A DNA stretch of 64,000 bases. Source: Agromyces luteolus. Its GTDB lineage: Bacteria; Actinomycetota; Actinomycetes; Actinomycetales; Microbacteriaceae. The stretch lies in assembly GCF_009729855.1 (NCBI RefSeq), contig NZ_WODA01000022.1, positions 1-64,000 on the forward strand, written 5' to 3'. Of the stretch, positions 50,502 through 61,218 are shown piece by piece. Under the pieces are notes generated by a model. The model did no database searches. It had not been told where the DNA came from and saw only the letters and a program-made list of their open reading frames with translations. The position numbers and the translations under genes are program-made. How positions within the stretch are numbered: the first letter of the stretch is position 1; each line of letters begins with the position of its first letter.

Positions 50502-50553
50502 TCGAGCCTGTCGAGACCCCCGTGAATCATACGCGAGGTCCCGACAGGCTCGA
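50502..50553. repeat. Inverted repeat of the CGAGCCTGTCGA type between rplO and secY
   Basis: TCGAGCCTGTCGAGACC and GGTCCCGACAGGCTCGA (16 of 17 bases pair) enclose 18 AT-richer bases. A smaller ACTGAC-GCCGCA-GTCAGT hairpin precedes it at 50473-50490. Same family as the copy at 60331. Confidence 0.88.
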
Positions 50554-50576
50554 ATTCCGTGTGTGGTGCAGCGGCC

Positions 50577-51254
50577 TTACTTGACCGAACCGCCGGCGGC
50601 GACGATCTTCTGCTCGGCGGAGCCGGAGACCTTGTCGACCTCGACGTTGAGCTTCACCTGGATGTCGCCGTTGCCGAGCACCTTGACGCGCTCGTTCTTG
50701 CGGACGGCACCCTTGGCGACGAGGTCGGCGACGGTGACGTCGCCGCCCTTCGGGTAGAGCTCGGCGAGCTTGTCCAGGTTGACCACCTGGTACTCCACGC
50801 GGAACGGGTTCTTGAAGCCGCGGAGCTTCGGCGCACGCATGTGGTACGGAAGCTGGCCGCCCTCGAAGCCGGGGCGCACGGTGTTGCGGGCCTTGGTGCC
50901 CTTCGTGCCGCGACCGGCGGTCTTGCCCTTCGAACCCTCACCGCGTCCGACGCGGGTCTTGTCCTTCTTGGCACCCGGAGCCGGGCGCAGGTGGTGCACC
51001 TTGAGCACGGGCTCGCGCACGACGTCCTCGGACTCCTTCTTGGCCGGGGCCTTCTTCGCCGGCGCCTTCTTCGCGGGGGCCTTGGCGGCCTTCGCGTCGT
51101 CGGCCTCGGCGGCGGCGGCCTTGGCCGGAGCCTTCCGGGCGGTCGCCGGCTTGGCGGCGGCGGCCTTCTCGGCGGCCGGCTTGGCGGCGGCCTTCTTCGC
51201 GGGAGCCTTCTTCGGGGTCTCCTCGGCGGTGACGTCCTTCGTCTCGTCAGCCAT
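50577..51254 (-). CDS. rplO: 50S ribosomal protein L15 with Ala/Lys-rich N-terminal extension
   Basis: 225 residues. The L15 core ([49 protein letters not shown]) starts near 82. The first 80 residues are low-complexity Ala/Lys/Pro repeats ([12 protein letters not shown]), like histone H1 tails. The stop of rpmD overlaps its start by one base. Confidence 0.96.
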   Translation of the reverse strand: MADETKDVTAEETPKKAPAKKAAAKPAAEKAAAAKPATARKAPAKAAAAEADDAKAAKAPAKKAPAKKAPAKKESEDVVREPVLKVHHLRPAPGAKKDKTRVGRGEGSKGKTAGRGTKGTKARNTVRPGFEGGQLPYHMRAPKLRGFKNPFRVEYQVVNLDKLAELYPKGGDVTVADLVAKGAVRKNERVKVLGNGDIQVKLNVEVDKVSGSAEQKIVAAGGSVK

Positions 51255-51439
51255 TAGTCGATCTCCTCAACCTTCACGAGGTGAGCGACCGTGTTCACGT
51301 AGCCGCGCACCTGGGGGGTGTCCTCGCGAACGACGCTCTGGCCGATCTTCTTGAGACCGAGGCTGCGCAGCGTGTCGCGCTGGTTCTGCTTCTCGCTCAC
51401 CTTGGACTTGATCTGGGTCACCTTGAGCTGCTTGGCCAT
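51254..51439 (-). CDS. rpmD: 50S ribosomal protein L30
   Basis: 61 residues, normal. [20 protein letters not shown] and [19 protein letters not shown] are typical. One-base overlaps with rpsE and rplO (TAATG-type). Confidence 0.97.
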   Translation of the reverse strand: MAKQLKVTQIKSKVSEKQNQRDTLRSLGLKKIGQSVVREDTPQVRGYVNTVAHLVKVEEID

Positions 51440-52134
51440 CAGGCACCTGCCTTCGCTGCTGCGGCGGCCTCGGCCGCCTGCGCCTCGGCACGCAGCAGAC
51501 GGGCCGGAGCGACCTCGTCGTAGTCGAGGCCACGACGTGCGGCGACCGCACGCGGCTCCTCGAGCTGCTTCAGCGCCTCGACCGTGGCGTGCACGATGTT
51601 GATGGTGTTCGACGAACCGAGCGACTTGCTCAGGACGTCGTGGATGCCGGCGCACTCGAGCACGGCGCGGACGGGGCCACCGGCGATGACACCGGTACCG
51701 GGGCCGGCCGGGCGCAGGAGCACCACACCGGCGGCCGCCTCGCCCTGGACGGGGTGCGGGATCGACGAACCGACGCGCGGGACGCGGAAGAAGTTCTTCT
51801 TCGCCTCCTCGACGCCCTTCGAGATCGCGGTCGGCACCTCGCGCGCCTTGCCGTAGCCGACGCCGACGAGACCGTTGCCGTCACCCACGACGACGAGCGC
51901 CGTGAAGCTGAAGCGACGGCCGCCCTTGACGACCTTCGACACGCGGTTGATGGTGACGACGCGCTCGAGGAACTGGCTCTTCTCGGCGTCGCGCTCGCGA
52001 CGGTCGCGGCCCTGGCCGCGGTCGCGGCCGCCGCGGCGGCCCTCGCGCTCGTTGCGCGGCGGCTCCGAGGACGCCGCCGTCTCGACGGGTGCCTCTGCGG
52101 CCACGTCGGTCTCCTTCACAGTGTTCTCGCTCAC
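51439..52134 (-). CDS. rpsE: 30S ribosomal protein S5
   Basis: 231 residues. S5 core from about 55 ([36 protein letters not shown]). The first 50 residues are an Arg/Gly/Glu-rich extension ([20 protein letters not shown]). Overlaps rplR by four bases. Confidence 0.97.
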   Translation of the reverse strand: MSENTVKETDVAAEAPVETAASSEPPRNEREGRRGGRDRGQGRDRRERDAEKSQFLERVVTINRVSKVVKGGRRFSFTALVVVGDGNGLVGVGYGKAREVPTAISKGVEEAKKNFFRVPRVGSSIPHPVQGEAAAGVVLLRPAGPGTGVIAGGPVRAVLECAGIHDVLSKSLGSSNTINIVHATVEALKQLEEPRAVAARRGLDYDEVAPARLLRAEAQAAEAAAAAKAGA

Positions 52135-52490
52135 AGGCTCAGCCCTGCCTCTCGCGCTCCGTCGGCGATCGCGGCGACGCGACCGGCGTACTTGTTGCCG
52201 CCGCGGTCGAACACGACCGAGTCGACGCCGGCCTGCTTCGCGCGCTCGGCGACGAGCTCGCCGACCTTCTTCGCCTTGGCGGTCTTGTCACCCTCGAACG
52301 CACGGAGGTCGGCCTCCATGGTCGAGGCGGATGCCACGGTGTGGCCCTTGCTGTCGTCGACGACCTGCACGAAGACGTGGCGGGCCGAACGCGTCACCAC
52401 GAGACGGGGACGCAGCTCGGTGCCGACGATCTTCTTGCGAAGCCGGGTGTGGCGGCGCGAACGCGCAGCCGACTTGCTCTTGACGGCCAT
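52131..52490 (-). CDS. rplR: 50S ribosomal protein L18
   Basis: 119 residues, normal; binds 5S r[23 protein letters not shown] and [20 protein letters not shown] are conserved. Two bases separate it from rplF. Confidence 0.97.
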   Translation of the reverse strand: MAVKSKSAARSRRHTRLRKKIVGTELRPRLVVTRSARHVFVQVVDDSKGHTVASASTMEADLRAFEGDKTAKAKKVGELVAERAKQAGVDSVVFDRGGNKYAGRVAAIADGAREAGLSL

Positions 52491-52492
52491 GA

Positions 52493-53029
52493 TTACTTAC
52501 CAGCCTTTCCGGCCTTGCGACGCACGACCTCGCCGGCGTAGCGGATGCCCTTGCCCTTGTAAGGCTCGGGCTTCTTGATCTTGCGGATGTTGGCGGCGGT
52601 CTCACCGACGGCCTGCTTCGAGATGCCCGAGACGGTGATCTTGTTGTTGCCCTCGACCGTCAGCGTGATGCCGGCGGGCGGCTCGACGGTGACCGGGTGC
52701 GAGAAGCCGAGCGCGAACTCGACCGCGCTGCCCTTCTGCGCGACGCGGTATCCGGTGCCGACGATCTCGAGGCCCTTCGAGTAGCCCTGGGTCACGCCGA
52801 TGATGTCGTTCGCGATGAGGCTGCGGGTGAGGCCGTGCAGCGAGCGCGACTCGCGCTCGTCGTCGGGGCGGCTGACGAGGACCTGGTTGTCCTCGACCTT
52901 GACCTCGATGGGCTGCGCGACGGTGAGGGCGAGCTCGCCCTTCGGGCCCTTGACGGTGACGGCGCGGCCGTCGACCTTGACGTCGACACCGGCGGGGATG
53001 TCGATGGGAAGTCGTCCGATTCGTGACAT
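52493..53029 (-). CDS. rplF: 50S ribosomal protein L6
   Basis: 178 residues from ATG 53029, normal. [16 protein letters not shown] start and [16 protein letters not shown] end motif. Four bases after rpsH. Confidence 0.97.
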   Translation of the reverse strand: MSRIGRLPIDIPAGVDVKVDGRAVTVKGPKGELALTVAQPIEVKVEDNQVLVSRPDDERESRSLHGLTRSLIANDIIGVTQGYSKGLEIVGTGYRVAQKGSAVEFALGFSHPVTVEPPAGITLTVEGNNKITVSGISKQAVGETAANIRKIKKPEPYKGKGIRYAGEVVRRKAGKAGK

Positions 53030-53033
53030 GGAA

Positions 53034-53432
53034 CTACCACACGTAGGCGAGGACTTCCCCACCCACGCCCTTCTTCTCGGCCTGGCGGTCCGTCAGCAGA
53101 CCGCTGGAAGTGGACAGGATCGCGACGCCGAGGCCGCCGAGCACCTTGGGGATCTCGGTCGACTTCGCGTACACGCGAAGGCCGGGCTTGGACACCCGCT
53201 TGATGCCCGCGATCGAACGCTCGCGGTTGGGGCCGAACTTGAGCTGCAGCGTGAGCGTCTTGCCCACGCGCGCGTCGGCGACCTCGAAGCCCGAGATGTA
53301 GCCCTCCGACTTGAGGATCTCGGCGATGTGCCCCTTGAGCTTGGAGTGCGGCATCGACACGGTGTCGTGGTGCGCGGAGTTGGCGTTGCGCAGGCGCGTC
53401 AGCATGTCAGCGACCGGGTCGGTCATCGTCAT
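53034..53432 (-). CDS. rpsH: 30S ribosomal protein S8
   Basis: 132 residues, normal. [19 protein letters not shown] and the end motif [20 protein letters not shown] 166-base gap with a hairpin precedes it; rpsN, often found here, is missing. Confidence 0.97.
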   Translation of the reverse strand: MTMTDPVADMLTRLRNANSAHHDTVSMPHSKLKGHIAEILKSEGYISGFEVADARVGKTLTLQLKFGPNRERSIAGIKRVSKPGLRVYAKSTEIPKVLGGLGVAILSTSSGLLTDRQAEKKGVGGEVLAYVW

Positions 53433-53530
53433 GACAATGGTTCCTTACGTTCACCAGGTTTCAGGACCCGTTACACGGGGACTGACCTGTGGTGGTGGCG
53501 GCTCGCGGTTGCGAACCGCCGGATGCCGGT

Positions 53531-53567
53531 GCCGGCGGGGTCTCGGATGGCTCCGAGACCCGCCGGC
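53531..53567 (-). terminator. Strong hairpin between rplE and rpsH
   Basis: GCCGGCGGGTCTCGGA pairs with its complement with one bulged G and a short loop, 32 bases after the rplE stop. It splits the spc operon and could attenuate transcription into rpsH. Confidence 0.6.
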
Positions 53568-53598
53568 GCTGGCACAAACTCGTAGAGTCTACTACGAA

Positions 53599-54192
53599 CT
53601 ACTGGGCGGACTCGTTCGACTTGAACGGGAAGCCGAGCGCCTTGAGCAGCGCGCGACCCTCGTCGTCGGTCCTGGCGGTGGTCACCACGGTGATGTCCAT
53701 GCCGCGGACGCGGTCGATCTTGTCCTGGTCGATCTCGTGGAACACTGACTGCTCCGTGAGGCCGAACGTGTAGTTGCCGGTGCCGTCGAACTGCTGGTCC
53801 GAGAGGCCGCGGAAGTCGCGGATACGGGGCAGCGCGAGCGAGAGCAGGCGGTCGAGGAACTCCCACATCCGGTCGCCGCGCAGCGTGACGTGCGCACCGA
53901 TCGGCTGGCCCTCTCGCAGCTTGAACTGCGCGATGGACTTGCGGGCCTTGGTGACCTGCGGCTTCTGGCCGGTGATCTTCGTGAGGTCGGCGATGGCGCC
54001 GTCGATGACCTTGCCATCGCGCGCGGCCTCGCCGACACCCATGTTGACGACGATCTTCGTCAGGCCCGGGACCTGGTGCGGGTTGGTGTACCCGTTCGCC
54101 TCGGTCAGGGCCTTCGTGATGTCGGTCTTGTACTTCTGCTTGAGGCGCGGCTGGATCTTGCCAGCCGGCGCGGCAGTCGCGGTGTCAGTCAT
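53599..54192 (-). CDS. rplE: 50S ribosomal protein L5
   Basis: 197 residues, normal. [30 protein letters not shown] and [20 protein letters not shown]. Shares one base with rplX. Confidence 0.97.
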   Translation of the reverse strand: MTDTATAAPAGKIQPRLKQKYKTDITKALTEANGYTNPHQVPGLTKIVVNMGVGEAARDGKVIDGAIADLTKITGQKPQVTKARKSIAQFKLREGQPIGAHVTLRGDRMWEFLDRLLSLALPRIRDFRGLSDQQFDGTGNYTFGLTEQSVFHEIDQDKIDRVRGMDITVVTTARTDDEGRALLKALGFPFKSNESAQ

Positions 54193-54551
54193 TACAGGTC
54201 CTTACCTGACTTCTTGGCGTAGCGGACGCGGACCGTCTTCTCGACGCCGTCCTTGGTGACCGTCTCGGTGCGGAAGCCGACGCGGGTCGGCTTCTTGGTC
54301 TCCGGGTCGACAATCGCGACGTTCGACACGTGGATCGGGGCCTCGTGGGTCTCGATGCCGCCGGTCTTGGAGCCGCGCTGGGTCTGGCCGACGCGCACGT
54401 GCTTGGTGACGTAGTTCACGCCCTCGACCACGACGCGGTCCTGGTCGACCAGGACCTCGATGACGCGACCCTGCTTGCCGCGGTCGCCGCCGCGGGCCTG
54501 GCTGCGGCCCGAGATGACCTCGACGAGGTCGCCCTTCTTGATCTTGGCCAT
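54192..54551 (-). CDS. rplX: 50S ribosomal protein L24
   Basis: 119 residues. KOW motif in [24 protein letters not shown] start, then [19 protein letters not shown]. Two bases after rplN. Confidence 0.97.
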   Translation of the reverse strand: MAKIKKGDLVEVISGRSQARGGDRGKQGRVIEVLVDQDRVVVEGVNYVTKHVRVGQTQRGSKTGGIETHEAPIHVSNVAIVDPETKKPTRVGFRTETVTKDGVEKTVRVRYAKKSGKDL

Positions 54552-54553
54552 GG

Positions 54554-54922
54554 TTACAGCACCTCCGGCGCCAGCGAGATGATCTTCATGAACTTCTTGT
54601 CGCGAAGCTCCCGGCCGACCGGCCCGAAGATGCGGGTGCCACGGGGGTCACCGTCGTTCTTGAGGATCACCGCGGCGTTCTCGTCGAACTTGATGTAGGA
54701 GCCGTCGGGACGACGGGTCTCCTTCACGGTGCGGACGATGACGGCCTTGACCACGTCGCCCTTCTTCACGTTGCCGCCCGGGATCGCGTCCTTGACGGTG
54801 GCGACGATGACGTCGCCGAGGCCCGCGTAGCGACGGCTGGAGCCGCCGAGCACGCGGATGGTGAGCAGCTCCTTGGCGCCCGTGTTGTCGGCGACCTTGA
54901 GCCGGGATTCCTGCTGAATCAC
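54554..54922 (-). CDS. rplN: 50S ribosomal protein L14
   Basis: 122 residues, normal. [19 protein letters not shown] and [20 protein letters not shown]. Confidence 0.98.
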   Translation of the reverse strand: MIQQESRLKVADNTGAKELLTIRVLGGSSRRYAGLGDVIVATVKDAIPGGNVKKGDVVKAVIVRTVKETRRPDGSYIKFDENAAVILKNDGDPRGTRIFGPVGRELRDKKFMKIISLAPEVL

Positions 54923-54955
54923 TTCGTACTCCTTCTGGGAAGCAAGCCCGGGGGC

Positions 54956-55258
54956 TTACTTGGCCTTCTCGACGATCTCGACCAGGCGCCAGCGCTTGGT
55001 GGCGCTGAGCGGGCGGGTCTCGGAGATCACGACGAGGTCGCCGATGCCGGCGGTGTTCTGCTCGTCGTGCGCCTTGACCTTCGACGTACGGCGCATGACC
55101 TTGCCGTACAGCGGGTGCTTCACGCGGTCCTCGACCTCGACGACGATGGTCTTGTCCATCTTGTCGCTGACGACGTAGCCGCGACGGACCTTGCGGTATC
55201 CGCGGACGAGCTCGGCCGTCTCGGCGACCTCGGCCGCAGCCTTCTTGGTCTCAGCCAT
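54956..55258 (-). CDS. rpsQ: 30S ribosomal protein S17
   Basis: 100 residues. [20 protein letters not shown] and [20 protein letters not shown], with a short Ala-rich N-terminal extension. Two bases after rpmC. Confidence 0.97.
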   Translation of the reverse strand: MAETKKAAAEVAETAELVRGYRKVRRGYVVSDKMDKTIVVEVEDRVKHPLYGKVMRRTSKVKAHDEQNTAGIGDLVVISETRPLSATKRWRLVEIVEKAK

Positions 55259-55260
55259 GA

Positions 55261-55581
55261 TCAGGCCTCCTTCGTCTCGGCCTCGGCGTCGGCGGATGCC
55301 TCGGCCTTGGCCTTCTTCGTCTTCTTCTCGGCCTTGGCCGGAGCCTCGACCGGGGCGGGCGTGGCACGGATGCCGAGCTCGCGCTCACGGATGACCGTGT
55401 AGATGCGGGCGATGTCGCGCTTGACGGCCTTCAGGCGGCCGTGGCTCTCGAGCTGGCCGGTGGCCGACTGGAAGCGGAGGTTGAACAGCTCCTCCTTGGC
55501 CTTCTTCAGCTCGTCGACGAGACGCTCGTCCTCGAAGGTGTCGAGCTCGGTCACAGCGAGCTCCTTGGAACCGACGGCCAT
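55261..55581 (-). CDS. rpmC: 50S ribosomal protein L29
   Basis: 106 residues from ATG 55581. L29 core ([20 protein letters not shown]) followed by about 35 Ala/Lys/Glu-rich residues ([16 protein letters not shown]), longer than the usual 65-75. Overlaps rplP by one base. Confidence 0.96.
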   Translation of the reverse strand: MAVGSKELAVTELDTFEDERLVDELKKAKEELFNLRFQSATGQLESHGRLKAVKRDIARIYTVIRERELGIRATPAPVEAPAKAEKKTKKAKAEASADAEAETKEA

Positions 55582-56000
55582 TATGCGTCGCCCTCCTCGC
55601 GCTTGATGATGCGTGCCTTGAGGGGCAGCTTGTGGATTGCACGGGTCATGGCCTCGCGAGCGAGTTCCTCGGAGACGCCCGAGACCTCGAAGAGGACGCG
55701 ACCCGGCTTGACGTTGGCGACCCACCACTCGGGCGAACCCTTACCGGAACCCATGCGGGTCTCGGCGGGCTTCTTCGTGAGCGGACGGTCGGGGTAGATG
55801 TTGATCCACACCTTGCCGCCGCGCTTGATGTGACGCGTCATGGCGATACGAGCGGACTCGATCTGACGGTTCGTCACGTAGGCGGGGCTCAGGGCCTGGA
55901 TGCCGTACTCGCCGAAGGAGACCTTCGTGCCGCCGGTGGCCTGGCCCGAACGGCCGGGGTGGTGCTGCTTGCGGTACTTGACTCGACGGGGAATCAACAT
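55581..56000 (-). CDS. rplP: 50S ribosomal protein L16
   Basis: 139 residues, normal. [20 protein letters not shown] start, [19 protein letters not shown]. Two bases after rpsC. Confidence 0.98.
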   Translation of the reverse strand: MLIPRRVKYRKQHHPGRSGQATGGTKVSFGEYGIQALSPAYVTNRQIESARIAMTRHIKRGGKVWINIYPDRPLTKKPAETRMGSGKGSPEWWVANVKPGRVLFEVSGVSEELAREAMTRAIHKLPLKARIIKREEGDA

Positions 56001-56002
56001 GG

Positions 56003-56749
56003 TTATGCCTCAACTCCTGCTGCGGCCGTCTCCTGGGCGCGGGGCCCGCGGCGACGGTCGTTACGGTCACGCGACGGCTTCTGGGCGGCCTGCTCGCGGG
56101 CGAGCTCCTTGTTGGTGATGTCGCCCTTGTAGATCCAGACCTTCACGCCGATGCGGCCGAACGTGGTCTTCGCCTCGTAGAAGCCGTAGTCGATGTTCGC
56201 GCGGAGCGTGTGCAGCGGCACACGGCCCTCGCGGTAGAACTCCGAGCGGCTCATCTCGGCGCCGCCGAGGCGGCCCGAGACCTGGATGCGGACGCCCTTG
56301 GCACCGGCGCGCTGCGCGCCCTGCAGGCCCTTGCGCATCGCGCGGCGGAAGGCCACGCGGGCGGAGAGCTGCTCGGCGATGCCCTGCGCGACGAGCTGGG
56401 CGTCGGCCTCGGGGTTCTTCACCTCGAGGATGTTGAGCTGGATCTGCTTGCCGGTGAGCTTCTCGAGGTCGGCGCGGATGCGCTCGGCCTCGGCGCCGCG
56501 GCGGCCGATCACGATACCCGGGCGAGCCGTGTGGATGTCCACGCGGACGCGGTCGCGGGTGCGCTCGATCTCGATGCGGCTCACGCCGGCACGGTCGAGC
56601 GACGTCTGGAGCAGGCGACGGATCTTGACGTCCTCGGCGAGGTAGTCGGCGTAGCGCTGTCCGGGCTTCGTCGAGTCGGAGAACCACCGCGACACGTGGT
56701 CGGTGGTGATGCCGAGACGGAAGCCGTACGGGTTGACCTTCTGACCCAT
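56003..56749 (-). CDS. rpsC: 30S ribosomal protein S3
   Basis: 248 residues from ATG 56749. [22 protein letters not shown] domain with [20 protein letters not shown], and a basic tail ([14 protein letters not shown]). The longer frame to 57130 is an artefact of overlap with rplV. Confidence 0.97.
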   Translation of the reverse strand: MGQKVNPYGFRLGITTDHVSRWFSDSTKPGQRYADYLAEDVKIRRLLQTSLDRAGVSRIEIERTRDRVRVDIHTARPGIVIGRRGAEAERIRADLEKLTGKQIQLNILEVKNPEADAQLVAQGIAEQLSARVAFRRAMRKGLQGAQRAGAKGVRIQVSGRLGGAEMSRSEFYREGRVPLHTLRANIDYGFYEAKTTFGRIGVKVWIYKGDITNKELAREQAAQKPSRDRNDRRRGPRAQETAAAGVEA

Positions 56750-57114
56750 TACTTCGTACCCTCCTCGGGCGTGCCGAGCACGATGGTGATGTGGCTCGTG
56801 CGCTTGTTGATGCGGAAGGCACGACCCTGCGCGCGCGGCTGGAAACGCTTGAGGGTGGTGCCCTCGTCGACGTACGCCGTCTTCACGTAGAGGTCCTGCT
56901 CGTCCAGGTAGGTGTTCGTGGCATCGGCCTTGACGCGAGCGTTCGCGATGGCCGAGGCGACGAGCTTGTACACCGGCTCGCTCGCACCCTGCGGGGCGAA
57001 CTTCAGGATGGCCAGGGCCTCCTGTGCCTGCTTGCCGCGGATCAGGTTGACGACGCGGCGGGCCTTCATGGGGGTCACGCGGATGTGACGCACGCGGGCG
57101 ATCGACTCCACCAT
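56749..57114 (-). CDS. rplV: 50S ribosomal protein L22
   Basis: 121 residues. [20 protein letters not shown] and the tunnel-lining hairpin [20 protein letters not shown]. The hairpin is where macrolide-resistance changes occur in other species. One-base overlap with rpsC. Confidence 0.97.
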   Translation of the reverse strand: MVESIARVRHIRVTPMKARRVVNLIRGKQAQEALAILKFAPQGASEPVYKLVASAIANARVKADATNTYLDEQDLYVKTAYVDEGTTLKRFQPRAQGRAFRINKRTSHITIVLGTPEEGTK

Positions 57115-57139
57115 TTCTCTCCTCCTTCACGCCACCGCG

Positions 57140-57421
57140 TCAGCGGCGGCGGCCCTTCTTGTCGTCCTTCACGTGTCCACGGAAGGTGCGGGTGGGCGCG
57201 AACTCGCCGAGCTTGTGGCCCACCATGGTCTCGGTGACGAACACCGGGATGTGCTTGCGGCCGTCGTGCACGGCGATCGTGTGGCCGAGCATGGCCGGGA
57301 CGATCATCGAGCGACGCGACCACGTCTTGATGACGTTCTTGGAACCCGCTTCGTTCTGCGAGGCGACCTTGCGAAGCAGGTGCTCGTCGACGAAGGGGCC
57401 CTTCTTGAGGCTGCGAGGCAT
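57140..57421 (-). CDS. rpsS: 30S ribosomal protein S19
   Basis: 93 residues, normal. [17 protein letters not shown] and [20 protein letters not shown]. Confidence 0.98.
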   Translation of the reverse strand: MPRSLKKGPFVDEHLLRKVASQNEAGSKNVIKTWSRRSMIVPAMLGHTIAVHDGRKHIPVFVTETMVGHKLGEFAPTRTFRGHVKDDKKGRRR

Positions 57422-57433
57422 CTTCTCTTACTC

Positions 57434-58273
<840 letters not shown>

Positions 58274-58291
58274 GGTGAGTTCCTCTGCTCC

Positions 58292-58594
58292 TTAGCCGAC
58301 GTTCGTGAAGATGTCGATCGAGCCGGACTTGAGGGTGACGATCGCGCGCTTGGTGTCCTTGCGCTTGCCCATGCCGAAGCGGGTGCGACGCGTCTTGCCC
58401 TGACGGTTGAGGGTGTTGATCGAGGCGACCTGGACGTTGAAGATCTTCTCGATGGCGAGCTTGATCTCGGTCTTGTTCGAGCGGGGGTCCACGATGAACG
58501 TGTACTTGCCCTCGTCGATCAGGTTGTAGCTCTTCTCCGAGACCACCGGCGCGATGATGATGTCGCGGGGGTCCTTGTTGTGCGCGGCGCTCAT
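58292..58594 (-). CDS. rplW: 50S ribosomal protein L23
   Basis: 100 residues, normal. [20 protein letters not shown]; lies at the tunnel exit. Four-base overlap with rplD (ATGA). Confidence 0.97.
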   Translation of the reverse strand: MSAAHNKDPRDIIIAPVVSEKSYNLIDEGKYTFIVDPRSNKTEIKLAIEKIFNVQVASINTLNRQGKTRRTRFGMGKRKDTKRAIVTLKSGSIDIFTNVG

Positions 58595-59250
58595 GCGGAG
58601 ACCTCTTCCTTCTTCGCCTGCTTCGCGGCGATGAACGCCTCGAGCGCGGCCTTGCTGAAGACGATGTCGTCGGAGACGAGCACGTCGTAGGCGTTCAGCT
58701 GGTCGACCGGCAGGACGTGCACGGTCGGGATGTTGCGGACCGCACGCTCCGAGAGCTCCTCGTCGCGGGTGAGCACGACGAGCTGGTGCTTCGACGGCGC
58801 GACCGAGGCGAGGAGCGCGACGGCGTCCTTCGTCTTCGGGGCCTCGCCGTTGGCGAGCGACTCGACCGCGTGGATGCGGCCGCCGCGAGCGCGGTCGGAG
58901 AGCGCGCCGAGCAGGGCTGCGGCGATCATCTTCTTGGGGGTGCGCTGCGAGTAGTCGCGCGGCTGCGGGCCGTGGACGACGCCGCCGCCGGTCATGTGCG
59001 GCGCGCGGATCGAGCCCTGGCGGGCGCGGCCCGTGCCCTTCTGCTTGAAGGGCTTGCGGCCGGCGCCGGAGACCTCGCCGCGGGTCTTGGTCTTGTGCGT
59101 GCCCTGGCGCGCCGCGGCGAGCTGGGCGACGACGACCTGGTGGAGCAGCGGCACGTTGGTCTGCACGTCGAAGATCTCGGCGGGCAGCTCGATCGAGCCG
59201 GACTTCTTGCCGGTGACGTCGAGGACGTCGATGGTGTCAGCGGTAGCCAT
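58591..59250 (-). CDS. rplD: 50S ribosomal protein L4
   Basis: 219 residues. Tunnel loop [20 protein letters not shown] intact, [19 protein letters not shown]. One base after rplC. In E. coli L4 represses this operon; no such site was recognised here. Confidence 0.97.
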   Translation of the reverse strand: MATADTIDVLDVTGKKSGSIELPAEIFDVQTNVPLLHQVVVAQLAAARQGTHKTKTRGEVSGAGRKPFKQKGTGRARQGSIRAPHMTGGGVVHGPQPRDYSQRTPKKMIAAALLGALSDRARGGRIHAVESLANGEAPKTKDAVALLASVAPSKHQLVVLTRDEELSERAVRNIPTVHVLPVDQLNAYDVLVSDDIVFSKAALEAFIAAKQAKKEEVSA

Positions 59251-59251
59251 C

Positions 59252-59908
59252 TCAGGCCCCCTTCACAGCGTTGCGGACGAACACGAGACGGCCGCGAGCA
59301 CCGGGGACCGCGCCCTTGACGAGCAGCAGGCCCTTCTCGGCGTCGACGGCGTGCACGCGGAGGTTCAGGACGGTGACGCGCTCGCCACCCATGCGGCCGG
59401 CCATGCGCATGCCCTTGAAGACGCGGCTCGGGGTCGACGACGCGCCGATCGAACCGGGCTTGCGGTGGTTGCGGTGGGCACCGTGCGACGCGGAGACGCC
59501 CGCGAAGTTGTGGCGCTTCATGACACCGGCGAAGCCCTTGCCCTTCGACGTGCCGACGACGTCGACCAGCTGGCCGGCCTCGAAGGTGCCGTCGACGGTG
59601 AGCTCCTGGCCGAGCGCGTAGTCCGCGGCGTCGGCGGTGCGCACCTCGGTCACGTGGCGGCGCGGCGTGACGCCGGCGGCCTCGAAGTGACCGGTGAGGG
59701 GCTTGGTGACCTTGCGGGGGTCGATGGCGCCCGCGGCGATCTGGACGGCCGCGTAGCCGTCGCGCTCCGGGGTGCGGAGCTGGGTGACCACGTTGGGGGC
59801 GATCTCGATGACGGTGACCGGGATGAGCTTGTTGTTCTCGTCCCACACCTGGGTCATGCCGAGCTTGGTGCCGAGCAGACCCTTCACGTTCTTTGCAGTG
59901 GTGGACAT
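59252..59908 (-). CDS. rplC: 50S ribosomal protein L3
   Basis: 218 residues from ATG 59908. [20 protein letters not shown], then [20 protein letters not shown] and [20 protein letters not shown]. The N-terminal frame up to 60289 belongs to the overlap with rpsJ. Confidence 0.97.
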   Translation of the reverse strand: MSTTAKNVKGLLGTKLGMTQVWDENNKLIPVTVIEIAPNVVTQLRTPERDGYAAVQIAAGAIDPRKVTKPLTGHFEAAGVTPRRHVTEVRTADAADYALGQELTVDGTFEAGQLVDVVGTSKGKGFAGVMKRHNFAGVSASHGAHRNHRKPGSIGASSTPSRVFKGMRMAGRMGGERVTVLNLRVHAVDAEKGLLLVKGAVPGARGRLVFVRNAVKGA

Positions 59909-59916
59909 GTCGTACC

Positions 59917-60225
59917 TCAGAGCTTGATCTCGATGTTGACGTCGGCCGGAAGGTCGAGACGCATGAGCGAGTCGACGGCCTTGGGCGTCGGGTCCACGAT
60001 GTCGATCAGGCGCTTGTGGGTGCGCATCTCGAAGTGCTCGCGGCTGTCCTTGTACTTGTGGGGCGAACGGATGACGCACACCACGTTCTTCTCGGTCGGA
60101 AGCGGCACGGGGCCGACGACCGTGGCGCCCGCGCGGGTCACCGTGTCGACGATCTTGCGCGCCGAGGTGTCGATGACCTCGTGGTCGTACGACTTCAGTC
60201 GAATGCGGATCTTCTGTCCCGCCAT
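59917..60225 (-). CDS. rpsJ: 30S ribosomal protein S10
   Basis: 102 residues from ATG 60225, normal. [20 protein letters not shown] and [19 protein letters not shown]. First gene of the S10 operon; a purine-rich GAGAGAGAG stretch precedes it. Confidence 0.98.
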   Translation of the reverse strand: MAGQKIRIRLKSYDHEVIDTSARKIVDTVTRAGATVVGPVPLPTEKNVVCVIRSPHKYKDSREHFEMRTHKRLIDIVDPTPKAVDSLMRLDLPADVNIEIKL

Positions 60226-60314
60226 TGCTGACTCTCTCTCTGTCAAGGCGTCTTACCCCTTCCGAGGGCATCGGACGCCGCGTAGCCACTTCGTGTGAAG
60301 CACCACTGTTCTTC

Positions 60315-60320
60315 TGTCAA
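60315..60320 (-). promoter_or_regulatory. Candidate -35 element of the S10 operon
   Basis: Consensus TTGACA on the minus strand, about 90 bases before rpsJ. The hexamers at the right distance (CACACG, ACACGA) are poor -10 boxes, so this is tentative. Confidence 0.3.
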
Positions 60321-60330
60321 AGGCCGGTGA

Positions 60331-60379
60331 TCGAGCCTGTCGAAACCACCCCGCGTCGCGGTGGTCTCGACACGCTCGA
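60331..60379. repeat. Inverted repeat of the CGAGCCTGTCGA type upstream of rpsJ
   Basis: TCGAGCCTGTCGAAACCACC and GGTGGTCTCGACACGCTCGA pair at 18 of 20 positions around a nine-base GC loop. Sister of the copy at 50502. Confidence 0.88.
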
Positions 60380-60743
60380 CCTTCGAGCCCTGGCCGACCC
60401 CCGCGCTCGGGCGTGTCGCACTCGCGAAAACGGGCATGGGACATCGCCCATGCTCGAATGGTGGTGGTCGGTTGTGTCGTCCTGCTGCCCGCGGCCTAGC
60501 CTGACCCGTGGGGCTCCGTCGGAGCTTCCGGTGGCTATGCACTGCCTGGCAGTGATCCGCACGGAGCGCAGCAAGGCACGCCGTTCGGAATGTTGAACTC
60601 AACGAGTTTGCCACATCGGGGCGCCTCCGTGCAACCCGGGCGTGTCGCGGCAGCGAGGCTCACCGCATCCTCCCAGTCAAGCGGATGCCGCGGCCTCCGT
60701 CGTCGTGATGGAATCGGGGCACGGCAAGCCGAGGGAGGACTCG

Positions 60744-61193
60744 ATGACGGAGCACGCGCACGCGGTCGGCAAACGGATCGGACCGGGGAGCGTGTCGGTG
60801 ACCCGCACGGGCCGCCGCACCTACGAGGGCCTCAACGAGCGCGGATCGACGGTGCTCATCGGGCCCGTCGAGGCCCCGGGCCACTTCACCCCGGGCGAGC
60901 TGCTCAAGCTCGCGCTGGCGGGCTGCGCGGGCATGAGCGCCGACTCCGTCGCCGCGCGACGCCTCGGCGACGACGTCGCGATCACGGTCTGGGCGCACGG
61001 CACCTCGAAGGACGGCAACCGCTACCGCGAGATCGACGAGGAGATCGTCGTCGACCTCTCGGCCCTCGAGCTCGCCGATCGCGAGCAGCTCGCGGCCATC
61101 ATGGCTCGGGCGATCGCGAAGGCGTGCACCGTGGCTCGGAGCGTCGAGGGGTCGATCGACCTCCGGACCACGATCGACGGCATCGAGATCTGA
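60744..61193 (+). CDS. OsmC/Ohr family peroxidase-like protein
   Basis: 149 residues from ATG 60744 with GAGGGAGGA upstream. The two family cysteines are present: Cys61 in LALAGCAGMSADS and Cys128 in AKACTVARSVEG. Such proteins reduce organic hydroperoxides. The stretch FTPGELLKLALAGC is typical of OsmC. It is one of two genes lying between tuf and rpsJ, on the strand opposite the ribosomal genes. Confidence 0.88.
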   Translation: MTEHAHAVGKRIGPGSVSVTRTGRRTYEGLNERGSTVLIGPVEAPGHFTPGELLKLALAGCAGMSADSVAARRLGDDVAITVWAHGTSKDGNRYREIDEEIVVDLSALELADREQLAAIMARAIAKACTVARSVEGSIDLRTTIDGIEI

Positions 61194-61218
61194 GCCGGCG
61201 CGGCGTTCGCCGCCGACC

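Larger units (their letters stand above)
60226..60743. other. 518-base intergenic region upstream of rpsJ and osmC-like gene
   Basis: No convincing gene. It holds an inverted repeat (60331-60379), a perfect TTGACA on the minus strand at 60315-60320 as a candidate -35 of the S10 operon (no good -10 follows), a 15-base perfect palindrome CACTGCC-T-GGCAGTG at 60540-60554, and on the right the RBS of the OsmC gene. Two 100-residue open frames on the minus strand translate the repeats and lack any family signature. Confidence 0.6.

Noticed and set aside
60243..60614. Open frames of 60-123 codons upstream of rpsJ
   Set aside because: They translate the inverted repeat and promoter region, have no RBS and no family likeness.
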